This document shows positions 10,243 through 18,783 of a stretch of DNA of 64,000 nucleotides, in pieces. Made by a program: the position numbers and the translations under genes. The stretch's first letter is position 1; every line of letters starts with the position of its first letter. Location of the stretch: assembly GCF_012295575.1 (NCBI RefSeq), contig NZ_CP051180.1:248001-312000 (forward strand), read 5' to 3'. This DNA comes from Ferrimonas lipolytica (GTDB lineage: Bacteria; Pseudomonadota; Gammaproteobacteria; Enterobacterales; Shewanellaceae). The notes under the pieces are model-generated. The model saw only the letters and a program-made list of their open reading frames with translations. It made no database searches and was not told the origin of the DNA.

Positions 10243-11130
10243 CTACGTCAGCTGCGACAGCGGCAAACCCAGCGACAATAATACGCTATACACCATCGTG
10301 AGTTTAGCGGTGCGCCCCAGCAGAGGGTTCAGCGCAGCGCCTTCGCTTTTACGGAATTCACCAGCCAGCATCTTCGCCATCGGTACTGAGATAAAGCCAA
10401 GCAGTACCACCAATCCAGGTAGGTGCCCTAATAGGAACATCAAGCTAAGTACCAAGTACGGCAGCGCCAGCAGGGTACAGTACAGTATGCGTGATTGCTG
10501 CTGACCAATACGAACCGCGAGAGTACGTTTACCGGCTTTGCGATCGGTTTGGATATCGCGAGTGTTGTTAACCAACATGATGGCGGCGTTGAATAGTCCC
10601 ATGGTGCTGGCTAATAACCACACATCTAAGGTGCTGGTGTGGGTCTGGGTAAAGTAACTGCCCACGACCGCGACCAAACCAAAGAAAACAAAGGCAGCCA
10701 CTTCACCCAAGCCATGAGAAGCCAGTGGGTAAGGGCCACCGGAGTAACACAGTGCACCGAGCACAGCGAAAACCGCTAAACCAGCTACAATTGGGCCACC
10801 AACGTAGATGAGGTATAGCCCAACCAGAACGGCCATTACTAATGACAGTATCATTCCGTTGCGGACAGCGTTTGGGCTGATGAGGCCAGACTGAGTTACC
10901 CGTACAGGTCCGAGTCGCTCTTCGGTATCAACGCCACTTTTAAAGTCGAAGTAGTCATTCGCAAGGTTGACGCCGATCTGCAACAAAATGCCGCAAAGCA
11001 TTGAGCTAACGGCGACTAGAATAGAAAATTGACCATCAACGAAGGCAAGCATGTTACCTAAAAGTAATGGTCCTATAGCTGCAGGTAAGGTGCGGGGGCG
11101 GATCGCCAGCAGCCAAGAATGTAAGGTCAT
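10243..11130 (-). CDS. menA: 1,4-dihydroxy-2-naphthoate polyprenyltransferase
   Basis: Membrane prenyltransferase that joins a polyprenyl chain to DHNA, making demethylmenaquinone. 295 residues with the UbiA/MenA pattern: eight or nine hydrophobic helices, a first Asp-rich motif NLANDYFDFKSGVD near 56-69, and a second NNTRDIQTDRKAGKRTL near 187-203. TEERLGPVRVTQSGLISP is typical of MenA. The organism therefore probably makes menaquinone, which fits the nitrite reductase and multiheme cytochrome in this window. Monocistronic by appearance. Confidence 0.95.
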   Translation of the reverse strand: MTLHSWLLAIRPRTLPAAIGPLLLGNMLAFVDGQFSILVAVSSMLCGILLQIGVNLANDYFDFKSGVDTEERLGPVRVTQSGLISPNAVRNGMILSLVMAVLVGLYLIYVGGPIVAGLAVFAVLGALCYSGGPYPLASHGLGEVAAFVFFGLVAVVGSYFTQTHTSTLDVWLLASTMGLFNAAIMLVNNTRDIQTDRKAGKRTLAVRIGQQQSRILYCTLLALPYLVLSLMFLLGHLPGLVVLLGFISVPMAKMLAGEFRKSEGAALNPLLGRTAKLTMVYSVLLSLGLPLSQLT

Positions 11131-11370
11131 ATCAAACCGCTCATAAAAATTGTCTCATTTTCCATTTTACTCAAGTTTGAACTAGATAGCGCGGATCGTA
11201 GTCACGAATGCAAGATTAAAAATTAACCACTACTGCTGTTTAAATGAGCAGATGATTGATGGTGCAGCACCTTGTTAACGGTAATATTCTTTCTCTATCT
11301 ACCCGATTACCTGTTTATTACAACTGGGTCACAGAAAATAGGTGAACGGTGGTGTAACAATTGGTAACCA

Positions 11371-12300
11371 GTGGATTTTAGTCGTTTGGACAGCATGTAT
11401 AACTTTGATGGGCAGGTAATCGTTATCACAGGAGCAGGACGCGGTCTTGGTCGAACCTATGCGTTAGCTTTTGCATCCCGCGGCGCTAACGTTGTGGCGA
11501 TTGATAATGGTTGTGAGCTGGATGGCTCTGGCACAGACCCAAGTTTTATTGATGATTTAATCGATCTAATTGAAGACATTGGTGTGACTCCTGATGGTTA
11601 CTGTGCAGATGTAACCGATCGGCAGGCGATGCAACAAATCATTGATGAAACCTATGATAAATATGGGCGCATTGATGGCTTGATTTGCAATGCTGGTTTA
11701 ATGATCCCGCAAGAGAAAAGCCTCGACTCCCTTGACCTCTATCGACTTCATATGGAGGTGAATCATTTCGCCTCGGTTGCATTGGCACAGATTGTGCTGC
11801 CGAAGATGCAAGATGCGGGACAAGGACGGATCCTCTTTACCGGTGGCCTAAGTTCGTTATACGGCGATGAGCGCTTAACTGCATTTGCAGCATCGTGCAG
11901 TGCCAATATGGGCTTTGTTAAGTGCATGGCGCGTGAATTGGAAAGCAGCAATATCCAGGCGAACGTTATTATTCCTGCTAATTTCTCTCGCATTAGCTCG
12001 TTGCTGAGCCTTGATTACGACTACGAGATTATGACCCCAGATCTGGTGGCTCCAGCGGCTCTGTGGTTGATGTCGACCAATGCACCGAACGGCATGATGG
12101 CGACCGCCGGCGGTGGCTACTACTCCATTGCAGAATCGATCGAGAAAAATGGCGAGACCTTAGATATGGGTAACCAACGGCCACAAGAGGTGGCTAGAGT
12201 GCTCACTAAAGTGAATAGCGGTGCCAACAACAAGACCTTTGTTAGTTTTAAAGTACGGATGCAATTTGTCCTTAAACAGTTGATGTTAAAACGTTCATAG
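11371..12300 (+). CDS. SDR-fold protein lacking catalytic Tyr and Lys
   Basis: Classical short-chain dehydrogenase fold most like the dehydrogenase part of multifunctional MFE-2/HSD17B4 enzymes. The NAD-binding GAGRGLG (residues 21-27), the D-N pair after beta-2, and NAG (107-109) are present. In the catalytic segment the alignment runs without gaps from GRILFTGG to ARELESSNIQANVI, and the YxxxK positions read Phe172 and Cys176. The usual proton donor and Lys are therefore gone, and a normal SDR reaction is unlikely. The open frame starts with GTG at 11371 without a clear ribosome site; the ATG at 11395 (MYNFDGQVIVITG) is an equally likely start. Next gene downstream is tesB after 71 bases. 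Confidence 0.8.
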   Translation: MDFSRLDSMYNFDGQVIVITGAGRGLGRTYALAFASRGANVVAIDNGCELDGSGTDPSFIDDLIDLIEDIGVTPDGYCADVTDRQAMQQIIDETYDKYGRIDGLICNAGLMIPQEKSLDSLDLYRLHMEVNHFASVALAQIVLPKMQDAGQGRILFTGGLSSLYGDERLTAFAASCSANMGFVKCMARELESSNIQANVIIPANFSRISSLLSLDYDYEIMTPDLVAPAALWLMSTNAPNGMMATAGGGYYSIAESIEKNGETLDMGNQRPQEVARVLTKVNSGANNKTFVSFKVRMQFVLKQLMLKRS

Positions 12301-12371
12301 GGCTGGATTTTTCATTAATGGCACAGTAGCGTAATCGCTACTAATTTAAGTCATTGTGAGAGTAGCTCCCC

Positions 12372-13232
12372 ATGCCTGCAGTACTAGATAAACTGGTTAA
12401 TCTGTTAACCCTAGAGCAGTTAGACGACGGCTTATATCGTGGTGAAAGCCAAGATCTGGGTTTTGGCCACCTTTTTGGCGGTCAAGTATTGGGCCAAGCC
12501 TTAGCTGCAGCTCAAGCTACCGTCCCAGAAGGACGTATGGTCCATTCCTACCACTCCTACTTTTTGCGCGCCGGTGATCTTAGTCTGCCGGTGATCTACG
12601 ACGTTGAAAACCTTCGCGACGGCGGTAGCTTTAGTGCGCGCCGTGTTAGCGCGATTCAGCATGGGCGACCGATCTTCTTTATGACCGCGTCGTTCCAAGG
12701 CGAGGAAGCGGGGATGGATCATCAGGTGGTGATGCCCGAGGTTGCACCGCCGGAACAGTTTAAGAGCGAGCACCAGCTAGCAACCGAGCTCGGCGATCAA
12801 CTCCCGCCGATGCTGCGTAAACTGTTTTTAGAAAATGATGCCATCGAGATGCGTGTGGCCGAGGATGCGGACCAACGTGCTAATGACCGCAACCCGATTC
12901 GCAACGTTTGGATGCGCGCCAATGGTACTCTCGCCGCTGATAGTGCATTGCATCAGTTTTTGCTGTCATACGCGTCTGACTTTAACTTCCTCAGTACCGC
13001 ACTTAAGCCTCACGGCGTAAGCATGCTATCTGGCCAAGTGAAGTTGGCTACCATCGATCATTCAATGTGGTTCCACCGGCCGGTGAAATTTGATAACTGG
13101 CTGCTGTTTAGCATCGATTGTCCAAGTACCGGTAATGCTCGAGGCTTAGTTCGTGGTCAAATATTTGATACTGATGGCAATTTAGTAGCGAGTGCGGTGC
13201 AAGAGGGGCTGATGCGGCCACGTACAAAATAG
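12372..13232 (+). CDS. tesB: acyl-CoA thioesterase II
   Basis: Hydrolyses medium and long-chain acyl-CoA. 286 residues with two hotdog domains as in TesB: N-terminal DDGLYRGESQDLGFGHLFGGQVLGQALAAAQATVP, VHSYHSYFLRAGDLSLPVIYDVENLRDGGSFSARRV, and C-terminal LATIDHSMWFHRPVKFDNWLLF with the Asp-His region of the active site. Follows the SDR gene by 71 bases in the same direction and ends in a clear terminator, so the two may be cotranscribed. Function assigned from whole-length similarity. Confidence 0.95.
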   Translation: MPAVLDKLVNLLTLEQLDDGLYRGESQDLGFGHLFGGQVLGQALAAAQATVPEGRMVHSYHSYFLRAGDLSLPVIYDVENLRDGGSFSARRVSAIQHGRPIFFMTASFQGEEAGMDHQVVMPEVAPPEQFKSEHQLATELGDQLPPMLRKLFLENDAIEMRVAEDADQRANDRNPIRNVWMRANGTLAADSALHQFLLSYASDFNFLSTALKPHGVSMLSGQVKLATIDHSMWFHRPVKFDNWLLFSIDCPSTGNARGLVRGQIFDTDGNLVASAVQEGLMRPRTK

Positions 13233-13264
13233 CAGCAACGACATTAAATTTGTGAACTTGATCG

Positions 13265-13291
13265 AAAAGCAGCTGTTTTAGCTGCTTTTTT
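13265..13291 (+). terminator. intrinsic terminator of tesB
   Basis: AAAGCAGCT and AGCTGCTTT arms with a short TTTTA-type loop followed by a run of T, 33 bases after the tesB stop. Confidence 0.8.
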
Positions 13292-13372
13292 GCTTTGTTA
13301 AGGTTTGGATACCAAATGTTTACTGCAATTGGTATTTAGTCCCGTTTAGCGGCGGGACATCTCGGATGAAGG

Positions 13373-13555
13373 TATCAGGAGAGTGGTCCGCTTTAGGACC
13401 CACCGAAGAAGTAAATCTTTCAGGTGTCGGCACAATGCCGATGAGGACTGATACTGGACGAGCCTCTGGAGAGTTCCATTGACTTGGACGCCGAAGGCGC
13501 AAGCTGCATACCCTGTGTATGTAGTGAAACGCTCAGGCACAAAGGACAGAGAGTA
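13373..13555 (+). promoter_or_regulatory. tandem glycine riboswitch
   Basis: Two consecutive glycine aptamers upstream of a symporter gene. Aptamer 1 (about 13373-13456) has GGAGAGTGG, CCACCGAAGAAGTAAATC, TTTCAGGTG and AGGACTGATA; aptamer 2 (about 13460-13555) has CTCTGGAGAG, CGCCGAAGGCGCAAGC, CGCTCAGGCAC and AAAGGACAGAGAG. These are the conserved core blocks of the class, in order and twice, joined by a short linker. Glycine binding probably controls the transporter gene that follows; in the related Vibrio cholerae VC1422 case the tandem switch represses a symporter, which is my basis for expecting an off-switch. Confidence 0.93.
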
Positions 13556-13562
13556 GATTCAT

Positions 13563-13596
13563 ACCTAGTACAATAAATATTGTTGCATTAGGTTTT
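13563..13596 (+). terminator. candidate expression-platform hairpin of the glycine riboswitch
   Basis: Immediately after aptamer 2, ACCTA...TAGGT and CAATA/TATTG form nested arms followed by TTTT. This could be a conditional terminator. About 100 bases separate it from the symporter ATG; the rest of that leader holds no gene. Confidence 0.45.
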
Positions 13597-13701
13597 ATCC
13601 GCACCTTCTTTGCATCTGCGGTGAGATCCGTCATTACGACGATCCCGCTGGTTAGTCATGGTTTCTCCTCATGTTTACGTTGTACTTGAGGAAACCACAT
13701 T

Positions 13702-15069
13702 ATGTCTTCGATCGAATCTGTTTTATCTACCCTTGCTAGCTGGGTATGGGGTCCACCACTGCTTGTGCTGCTGGTGGGAACCGGTATCTATTTCACCGTT
13801 CAACTCGGTGGTATGCAGCTACTAAAGCTCCCCCTCGCATTCAAACTGCTGTTCCGCCGTGATGACAGCGCTGGTGACGTTTCTCGTTTTAGCGCGTTAT
13901 GCACTGCTCTAGCGGCTACCATCGGAACCGGCAACATCGTTGGTGTGGCTACTGCAGTCAAACTGGGCGGCCCCGGTGCGCTATTTTGGATGTGGATGGC
14001 GGGCCTGTTTGGTATGGCGACCAAATACGCCGAATGCATGCTGGCAGTAAAGTACCGCCGTACCGATAGCCGTGGCGAACAAGTCGGTGGGCCGATGTAT
14101 TACATTGCCGATGGTATTGGCAAAATGTGGTTAGCGAAGATATTTGCGGTATTCACGTTGTTGGTAGCCTTCTTCGGCATTGGTACCTTTCCGCAGGTTA
14201 ACGCGATTGTTGATGGTGCTGAGATTGCCTTAAGCGTACCGCGTAACATCACCATGGTCGTGCTGACCCTACTGGTTGCAGCTGTGGTGCTTGGTGGTAT
14301 CAAACGTATTGCTAAAGTTGCAACGGCTTTGGTGCCAACCATGGCTATTGGTTACACCGTCGCTTGTGTGGCTTTATTGGCCGCCAATGCTGACGCTATC
14401 CCAGCGGCGATTAAACTGGTTATCGATAGTGCCTTTAACCCAGTGGCTGCTGGTGGCGGTTTTGCTGGTGCGACGGTAATGATGGCGATTCAATTCGGTA
14501 TTGCCCGCGGGGTATTCTCTAACGAAGCCGGTTTGGGGAGTGCGCCAATGGCCGCCGCTGCAGCGAAAACCAAATCGCCGGTAGAGCAGGGTCTAGTTTC
14601 TATGACTGGACCACTACTCGATACCCTCATTATTTGTACATTAACGGGATTGGCATTGGTGATCACCGGGGCGTGGCAGGGTGATGCTGCTGGGGCTGCG
14701 ATGACTTCTCAGGCGATGAGCGACGGCCTATCAAAGTTGGTTGGCAGCAAAATCATCACCATTGCATTGCTGTTCTTTGCCTTCACCACCATCTTAGGTT
14801 GGTGCTACTACGGCGAGCGTGCGGTGTTATTCCTTGCCGGAGAGAAGGGGCGTTTGCCATACCGTATCGTCTTTGTTGGGCTTGTCGCGGTGGGTGGTTT
14901 ACTGCAGCTGAATATGATCTGGCTGCTAGCGGATGTGGTTAATGGTTTGATGGCGGTTCCAAACCTGATTGCGCTGTTGCTGCTGCGCAAAGAGATCATC
15001 GGCGATACCCGTGCTTATTTTGCTGCAAAGCAACAACAAGTGATGACTGAGCCAGCTCAGGCTAGCTAA
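13702..15069 (+). CDS. sodium:alanine/glycine symporter (AGCS family)
   Basis: Inner-membrane amino-acid carrier driven by sodium, 455 residues with about ten hydrophobic helices. Family marks: VWGPPLLVLLVGTGIYFTVQLGGMQL at the N-terminus, ALCTALAATIGTGNIVGVATAVKLGGPGALFWMWMAG, KYAECMLAVKYR, GIARGVFSNEAGLGSAPMAAAAA (AGCS signature) and TTILGWCYYGERA. The preceding glycine riboswitch points to glycine as a physiological substrate. Start ATG is preceded by TTGAGGA about 11 bases upstream. Alanine transport remains possible. Confidence 0.93.
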   Translation: MSSIESVLSTLASWVWGPPLLVLLVGTGIYFTVQLGGMQLLKLPLAFKLLFRRDDSAGDVSRFSALCTALAATIGTGNIVGVATAVKLGGPGALFWMWMAGLFGMATKYAECMLAVKYRRTDSRGEQVGGPMYYIADGIGKMWLAKIFAVFTLLVAFFGIGTFPQVNAIVDGAEIALSVPRNITMVVLTLLVAAVVLGGIKRIAKVATALVPTMAIGYTVACVALLAANADAIPAAIKLVIDSAFNPVAAGGGFAGATVMMAIQFGIARGVFSNEAGLGSAPMAAAAAKTKSPVEQGLVSMTGPLLDTLIICTLTGLALVITGAWQGDAAGAAMTSQAMSDGLSKLVGSKIITIALLFFAFTTILGWCYYGERAVLFLAGEKGRLPYRIVFVGLVAVGGLLQLNMIWLLADVVNGLMAVPNLIALLLLRKEIIGDTRAYFAAKQQQVMTEPAQAS

Positions 15070-15133
15070 AAGCAAGTTTTTGCCAACGCCGGTGTTACTA
15101 TAAGCGCAATTAACGTTTTCCAAAGGAATGACT

Positions 15134-15532
15134 ATGCTCCGTCCGCTCGTTGTTGCGCTTTCATTGTTGCTACTGTCTGGCTGTATCTCCGATGCTCCTG
15201 ATATTGAAGAGGTGGAATACACTCAGGTAACCGGCGCAGTTACCTTCAAAGAAGCAACCTTGTTGCCGCCGAACAGTCGCTTAAAGATTGCGGTATTGGA
15301 CGCCAAAGAGCGTGGCGCTATTTTGATGCGTAACGAGTTTAATGTTGGTAAGTTGCCGGTGCCGTTTTTCCTGTCGGCACCGACAGAAATCGTTAATGAG
15401 GATGGCGACTATGCCATTTGGGCGGCGATCGAGGTTAATGGCAAAACCCTACTGCAAACCCAGGCTCCGTTTACTCGGGTTATCAATAATGACGTATTCA
15501 ACGCTATCATTGAGGTTAAACCGCTAAAATAG
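15134..15532 (+). CDS. YbaY/YscW-family lipoprotein
   Basis: 132-residue predicted lipoprotein: signal MLRPLVVALSLLLLSGC with a lipobox LSGC, then one beta-rich domain (VTGAVTFKEATLLPPNSRLKIAVLDAKE...) resembling the YscW/YbaY domain. Role in the envelope is unknown. The upstream in-frame ATG at 15128 abuts AAAGGA, while the ATG at 15134 sits 6 bases after it, so the lower start is used. Follows the symporter by 64 bases, perhaps with its own promoter, and ends at a good terminator. Confidence 0.75.
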   Translation: MLRPLVVALSLLLLSGCISDAPDIEEVEYTQVTGAVTFKEATLLPPNSRLKIAVLDAKERGAILMRNEFNVGKLPVPFFLSAPTEIVNEDGDYAIWAAIEVNGKTLLQTQAPFTRVINNDVFNAIIEVKPLK

Positions 15533-15551
15533 TTAGGTTGTTGCTAACCCG

Positions 15552-15578
15552 AAATGCCGAGCGTTTGCTCGGCATTTT
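15552..15578. terminator. bidirectional intrinsic terminator
   Basis: AAATGCCGAGC / GCTCGGCATTT with a GTTT loop, an A-run on one side and T-run on the other; serves the YbaY-like gene and the convergent aldo/keto reductase. Confidence 0.85.
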
Positions 15579-15603
15579 GGTAACTGGTGTTTGTTGCATC
15601 TGA

Positions 15604-16497
15604 CTAGGGCACGTTATGGCCACTGGCCGACACCCATATTCGAAACCATTGTTCGCGGGTTAACTCGATCTGAAATGCCGCTAAGGCACTCTCTATTCGT
15701 TCAATCTTACCGGTTCCAAGGATAGGTAATGGTGTACTCGGTAATGCTAATACCCACGCATATAATACCTGATCGATACTCTGTGCATTTACTTCGGCGG
15801 CAATTGCTTGCAACTCGGCACGGATCCGTCGAGCTTGTGGATCCTGTGGACTAAATAGGCGGCCGCCTCCCAAGCAAGACCACGCCATCGGCGAGATTCG
15901 TTGCTGCTGCATAAAATCTAAGGTGCCATCGTGCAATGGTGCCATCTGCAGTGGCGAAATCTGGATCTGATTGGTTACCAGCGGCATCGACAACCTTGAC
16001 TGCAGCAGTTCGAATTGGCTTTGGCTAAAGTTGGATACGCCAAAATTCAAAACCTTACCTGCTTGATGCAGTTTTTCGAACGCTTCAGCAACCTCATCAG
16101 CATTCATTAACGGATCTGGTCGATGGATCAACAGCAGATCGAGTCGGTCGGTCTGGAGATTGGCAAGCGAACGCTCTACCTGCCGAGCGATGTGGCCAGC
16201 ACTAGTGTTGTAGTGGGCTAAATCATAGCCTTTACAGCCGGGCAAACAGATCCCTATCTTACTGATCAGCTCTATTTGGTTTCGCAGCTCCGGTTTAAGT
16301 TGTAGCGCTTCGCCAAAGACTCGCTCGCACTGGTAATCACCGTAGACATCGGCGTGATCACAGCTGCTGATCCCCATCTCTAGGTGTGCTTCCAGATAAC
16401 CCAGCAGCTGTTGAGGCGACTTACCCCAATCCAATGTGCGCCAATAGCCGGCGATGTAGCGTGACAGCTCTAGCCCCGGCAACTGAACCCTTTCCAT
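15604..16497 (-). CDS. aldo/keto reductase (YdhF-like)
   Basis: NADPH-dependent oxidoreductase of the AKR superfamily, 297 residues. The catalytic tetrad is visible: Asp and Tyr in DHADVYGDYQCERVFGEAL, Lys in ELISKIGI, and His in LDLLLIHRPDPL. The NADP-binding C-terminus (ILGTGKIERIESALAAFQIELTREQW) matches YdhF. ATG at 16497 is preferred over the GTG at 16503, since GAGG lies 5 bases before the ATG. Substrate unknown. Divergent from ompW with a 233-base gap. Confidence 0.88.
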   Translation of the reverse strand: MERVQLPGLELSRYIAGYWRTLDWGKSPQQLLGYLEAHLEMGISSCDHADVYGDYQCERVFGEALQLKPELRNQIELISKIGICLPGCKGYDLAHYNTSAGHIARQVERSLANLQTDRLDLLLIHRPDPLMNADEVAEAFEKLHQAGKVLNFGVSNFSQSQFELLQSRLSMPLVTNQIQISPLQMAPLHDGTLDFMQQQRISPMAWSCLGGGRLFSPQDPQARRIRAELQAIAAEVNAQSIDQVLYAWVLALPSTPLPILGTGKIERIESALAAFQIELTREQWFRIWVSASGHNVP

Positions 16498-16645
16498 GTC
16501 CACCTCTAAGCTTTAACTCGTTGTTATAAAAAAATATGTCAGTTTATGCGGCGCCACCGAAACTGGCTTATGTTGATGGCCGATCGCAACCAAAGTGTGA
16601 TACGCATCCCACTTTAGCACTCTTAAAGTGTGACGACAGATCAAG

Positions 16646-16659
16646 TTGTTTCAGATCAA
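16646..16659 (+). promoter_or_regulatory. FNR-like box upstream of ompW
   Basis: TTGTT-TCAG-ATCAA matches the FNR/EtrA pattern TTGAT-N4-ATCAA at 9 of 10 positions, 72 bases before the ompW start. OmpW is FNR-activated in enterics, which supports the reading. Confidence 0.55.
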
Positions 16660-16730
16660 CAATATTCCGTCACGTAGGGCGTAGCCTGCCAGTAAGAATT
16701 TTCGGCGTAACAAAATAAAACGGAGTTTTG

Positions 16731-17363
16731 ATGATGAAAAAGACTATTCTTTCAGCCGCTATTGTCACCTTGCTAGCAGCCCCAGCATTGGCAGGCCACG
16801 AAGCGGGAGATTTCATTGTTCGTACCGGCGTCATCCAGGTTGCGCCGGATGAAAGTTCTGGAGATGTGCTTGGCTTGGGAGAGTTGTCAGTAGATGAAGA
16901 TACTCAAGTTGGCTTGAATTTTACCTACATGCTGACCAGTAACTGGGCTGTTGAAGTATTGGCTGCGACGCCTTTCAGCCATGATGTGTCGGTTGCCGGG
17001 ATGGATGTTGCTGAGGTGACTCATCTGCCGCCAACCGTGATGGCGCAGTACTACTTTGGGCAAGGTAAATTCCGTCCTTATGTAGGTGCTGGCGTGAACT
17101 ACACCCTATTCTGGGATGAAGAGTTTAATGGGACTGGTAAAAGCTTAGAACTGAGTGATCTAGAGCTTGATAACAGCGTTGGTTTGGCAGCGCAGATTGG
17201 TATCGATTATGAGATCAACAACGATTGGTTGGTGAACGCTTCTATTTGGTATATCGATATCGGCACCGATGTTGATTTTAAAGCTGGCGGCGAATCCGTC
17301 GATAGCATCAGTTTAGACATCGACCCATGGGTATACATGGTCTCGGTAGGTTATAGCTTCTAA
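16731..17363 (+). CDS. ompW: outer membrane protein OmpW
   Basis: Small eight-stranded outer-membrane barrel, 210 residues. Signal peptide MMKKTILSAAIVTLLAAPALA with cleavage before GHEAGDF; then FIVRTGVIQVAPDESS, the typical OmpW start, alternating beta strands, QYYFGQGKFRPYVGAGVNYTLFWDE, and the C-terminal VYMVSVGYSF ending in aromatic Phe as barrel proteins do. GGAG is 5 bases before the ATG at 16731; a TTG at 16728 is not needed. The FNR-like box upstream suggests anaerobic induction. Ends at a strong shared terminator with serA. Confidence 0.95.
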   Translation: MMKKTILSAAIVTLLAAPALAGHEAGDFIVRTGVIQVAPDESSGDVLGLGELSVDEDTQVGLNFTYMLTSNWAVEVLAATPFSHDVSVAGMDVAEVTHLPPTVMAQYYFGQGKFRPYVGAGVNYTLFWDEEFNGTGKSLELSDLELDNSVGLAAQIGIDYEINNDWLVNASIWYIDIGTDVDFKAGGESVDSISLDIDPWVYMVSVGYSF

Positions 17364-17377
17364 AGGCATTTAATCGA

Positions 17378-17417
17378 TATAAAAACGGGGGGCTCAATTG
17401 AGCCCCCCGTTTTTATA
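17378..17417. terminator. strong bidirectional terminator
   Basis: A 40-base perfect palindrome with a GC-rich core (GGGGGGCTCAA and complement), A-run and T-run on opposite sides, between convergent ompW and serA. Confidence 0.9.
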
Positions 17418-17436
17418 AATGATAACTCAATCGAGC

Positions 17437-18666
17437 TTAGTGCAGTGCGCGGGCTCGGATGGTGCCGTCGATCTGCTTTAGCTCCTCTAACGCTTCATAG
17501 GCGTGCTCGGTATCGACATCCATCACTACGTAACCAATGTTGGCGGTGGTTTGCAGGTACTGACCGGAGATGTTAATTCCTTTCGCAGCAAACGCTTGGT
17601 TAATCTGGTTCATGACACCAGGTCGGTTATGGTGAACGTGCAATAAGCGCGAGCTGCCAACGTGACCAGGCAGAGATACCTGTGGAAAGTTTACTGCCGA
17701 TAGGGTTGAGCCGTTATCAGAGTATTTCACCAGCTTCGCAGCCACTTCCATACCGATGTTTTCCTGCGCTTCTTGAGTCGATCCACCAACGTGTGGGGTC
17801 AAGATAACGTTGTCGAATTCACACAGTGGGCTGGTGAATGGGTCGTCGTTAGACTTTGGCTCGGTGGGGAAGACATCCACGGCGGCACCAGCGATCTTCT
17901 TCTGTTTGAGCTCATCACATAGGGCATCGATATCAACCACGGTACCGCGAGAGGCGTTGATTAGAATGCTGCCTTGGCGCATCTGCTCGAGCTCGGTCGC
18001 GCCTATCATGTTTTGGGTTGATGGGGTTTCGGGTACGTGCAGGCTAACAACGTCCGCCTGTTGCAACAGTGCCGGCAGTGTTGGTACCTGTTGAGCGTTA
18101 CCCAACGGCAGCTTATTCTCGATGTCGTAGAAACGCACCTGCATGCCAAGCCCTTCAGCCAGTACACCCAGTTGAGTACCAATGTGGCCATAGCCAACGA
18201 TACCAAGGATCTTACCGCGAGCTTCATAGCTGGCGGTGGCGGTTTTTTGCCAAATGCCTCGGTGGGCAAGGGCGTTCTTTTCTGGAATACCGCGTAACAG
18301 CAGCAAGATCTGACCTAACACTAATTCAGCTACCGAGCGGGTGTTAGAGAATGGGGCGTTGAATACCGGCACACCGGCGATTTCAGCGCTGCTGAGGTTA
18401 ACTTGGTTGGTACCAATACAGAAGCAGCCAATGGCAGCCAGCTTGTTCGCTGCACCAATAATTTCGTCGGTAAGCTGGGTGCGTGAACGAATGCCAATAA
18501 AGTGAACATCCTTTACTTTTTCTTGCAGCTCTTGCTGCGACATCGACCCTTTTAACTGCTCGACGTTGTGGTAACCCGCGTCGTTAAATACCGATAAGGC
18601 GCGAGGGTGAACCCCTTCAAGTAAAAGAACTTTGATCTTATTTTTATCGAGCGAGTACTGGTTCAT
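17437..18666 (-). CDS. serA: D-3-phosphoglycerate dehydrogenase
   Basis: First step of serine synthesis: 3-phosphoglycerate to phosphohydroxypyruvate. 409 residues, the length and domain order of E. coli SerA: N-terminal substrate domain (VLLLEGVHPRALSVFNDAGY), Rossmann motif GYGHIGTQLG, catalytic Arg in NASRGTVVD, Glu in FPTEP, His in LTPHVGGSTQEAQENIG, and a C-terminal ACT domain (HHNRPGVMNQINQAFAAKGINISGQYLQT) where serine feedback inhibition takes place. Monocistronic. Confidence 0.97.
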   Translation of the reverse strand: MNQYSLDKNKIKVLLLEGVHPRALSVFNDAGYHNVEQLKGSMSQQELQEKVKDVHFIGIRSRTQLTDEIIGAANKLAAIGCFCIGTNQVNLSSAEIAGVPVFNAPFSNTRSVAELVLGQILLLLRGIPEKNALAHRGIWQKTATASYEARGKILGIVGYGHIGTQLGVLAEGLGMQVRFYDIENKLPLGNAQQVPTLPALLQQADVVSLHVPETPSTQNMIGATELEQMRQGSILINASRGTVVDIDALCDELKQKKIAGAAVDVFPTEPKSNDDPFTSPLCEFDNVILTPHVGGSTQEAQENIGMEVAAKLVKYSDNGSTLSAVNFPQVSLPGHVGSSRLLHVHHNRPGVMNQINQAFAAKGINISGQYLQTTANIGYVVMDVDTEHAYEALEELKQIDGTIRARALH

Positions 18667-18783
18667 CGACTTCTATTCCCTGATAACGTAGCGCTCTAGC
18701 ATAACCAAAAGCGGCGCTATGTAAGTAGCGCAGCTCGCAATTTCTGGCTATTGATAGCGAATTCAAATCAAACCATTACTTAT

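Noticed and set aside
13320-13540. Open frames on the minus strand across the glycine riboswitch
   Set aside because: The conserved aptamer blocks on the plus strand explain the sequence; the minus-strand frames have no family match.
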